In this document: in pieces, positions 63,256 to 64,000 of the stretch
Layout of the letters: every line of letters starts with the position of its first letter
Position numbering within the stretch: position 1 is the stretch's first letter
Assembly (NCBI GenBank): GCA_902635455.1
Contig: CACPNW010000002.1
Span: forward strand, 48,869 to 112,868
Reading direction: 5' to 3'
DNA: 64,000 nt
Origin: an uncultured Alphaproteobacteria bacterium
Lineage (GTDB): Bacteria > Pseudomonadota > Alphaproteobacteria > HIMB59 > GCA-002718135
The notes under the pieces: generated by a model
The model's input: the letters and a program-made list of their open reading frames with translations, nothing else
Told to the model about the DNA's origin: nothing
Databases searched by the model: none
Position numbers and translations under genes: made by a program

Positions 63256-63982
63256 ATATAAAATTGTTCTTGAATACGATGGTTCGAATTATGTTGGTTG
63301 GCAAAAGCAAGAAAATGGTAAATCAATTCAAGAAAGTATTGAAATAGCTATTCAAAAACTTATCGGAGAAAAAACTATTGTTCACGGAGCAGGAAGGACT
63401 GATTCTGGAGTACATGCTAAAGAACAAGTTGCTCATTTTGAGATAAATAAAATTTTTGAAACAGACAAAATAAGAGATGGATTAAATCAATATTTGAGAT
63501 CAGAAACTATAGCTGTTTTGAAAGCAGAAAAAGTTAATGAAGATTTTCATGCAAGATTTTCTGCTAAACTAAGATACTATCAGTATAGAGTAATTAATAG
63601 GAGGCCTCATTTAACTTTAGAAAATAACCGGGCTTGGTGTGTTCATAAAAAATTGGATATAAAAAAAATATTAAAGGAGTCAACTTATTTTGAAGGAAAA
63701 CATGATTTTGAATCTTTTCGTTCAATTGATTGCCAATCAGCAAAATCAGTAAAAACAATTAATTTTTTTTTAGTTAATCTCCAAGATGATAATATAACCT
63801 TTAATGTATGTGCTAAATCATTTCTTCATTCTCAAGTAAGAATAATGGTTGGCACATTGATTGATATAGGTAAAGGTATAATTAAGAGACCATTATTAGA
63901 AATTATTGAATCAAAAAAAAGAAGCTTTGCTGGGACTACTGCACCAGCACATGGCTTGTATTTAAAAAAAATAGATTACTAG
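63248..63982 (+). CDS. truA: tRNA pseudouridine synthase A
   Basis: YDGSNYVGWQKQENGKSIQ; GAGRTDSGVHAKEQVAHFE; ARFSAKLRYYQYRV. Confidence 0.95.
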   Translation: MNKYKIVLEYDGSNYVGWQKQENGKSIQESIEIAIQKLIGEKTIVHGAGRTDSGVHAKEQVAHFEINKIFETDKIRDGLNQYLRSETIAVLKAEKVNEDFHARFSAKLRYYQYRVINRRPHLTLENNRAWCVHKKLDIKKILKESTYFEGKHDFESFRSIDCQSAKSVKTINFFLVNLQDDNITFNVCAKSFLHSQVRIMVGTLIDIGKGIIKRPLLEIIESKKRSFAGTTAPAHGLYLKKIDY

Positions 63983-64000
63983 TTTATAGTAATTATTGCC

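Noticed and set aside
1-64000. CRISPR array, prophage, transposase, rRNA operon or classical defence island
   Set aside because: No regularly spaced repeats, phage structural genes, transposase or integrase ORFs, or rRNA sequence seen; the tRNA-Ser region is the only mobile-looking locus.

Overview
This is a contiguous chromosomal segment of an AT-rich, streamlined genome, probably a marine alphaproteobacterium of SAR11/HIMB59/AEGEAN-169 type (my inference from gene content and order). Most of it is housekeeping: the nrdA 5' end, a ChvG/ChvI-like two-component pair, ahcY-metK, tsaE/amgK/murU-like genes, trxA, and a long minus-strand block (folC-accD-trpA-trpB-trpF-pyrF-ihf/hup-rpsA-cmk-aroA-lptB-lptA-lptC-kdsD-rnd). 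These are followed by gltD-gltB, a glycosyltransferase trio, infC-rpmI-rplT-pheS-pheT-lepA, gshA-gshB, a yejABEF-like ABC transporter, and kdsB-pheA-ffs-dnaX-ybaB-recR-def-fmt-truA. The most unusual region is 43.9-45.95 kb. A complete tRNA-Ser(GGA) is followed by two more copies of its 3' portion, one a perfect 78-bp duplicate and one degenerate. Each interval between copies holds one small envelope/secreted-type gene and a pair of related direct repeats at regular distances from the tRNA-derived sequences. This looks like a tandem array of single-gene mini-insertions at a tRNA attachment site, with no integrase present. Other points of interest: a 22-aa membrane ORF with a perfect terminator, a single NrdR-box-like palindrome, infC without an in-frame ATG, a BesD/HalD-like oxygenase with an intact HxD motif, a TPR-sulfotransferase convergent with a 2OG oxygenase, and convergent genes with overlapping 3' ends.
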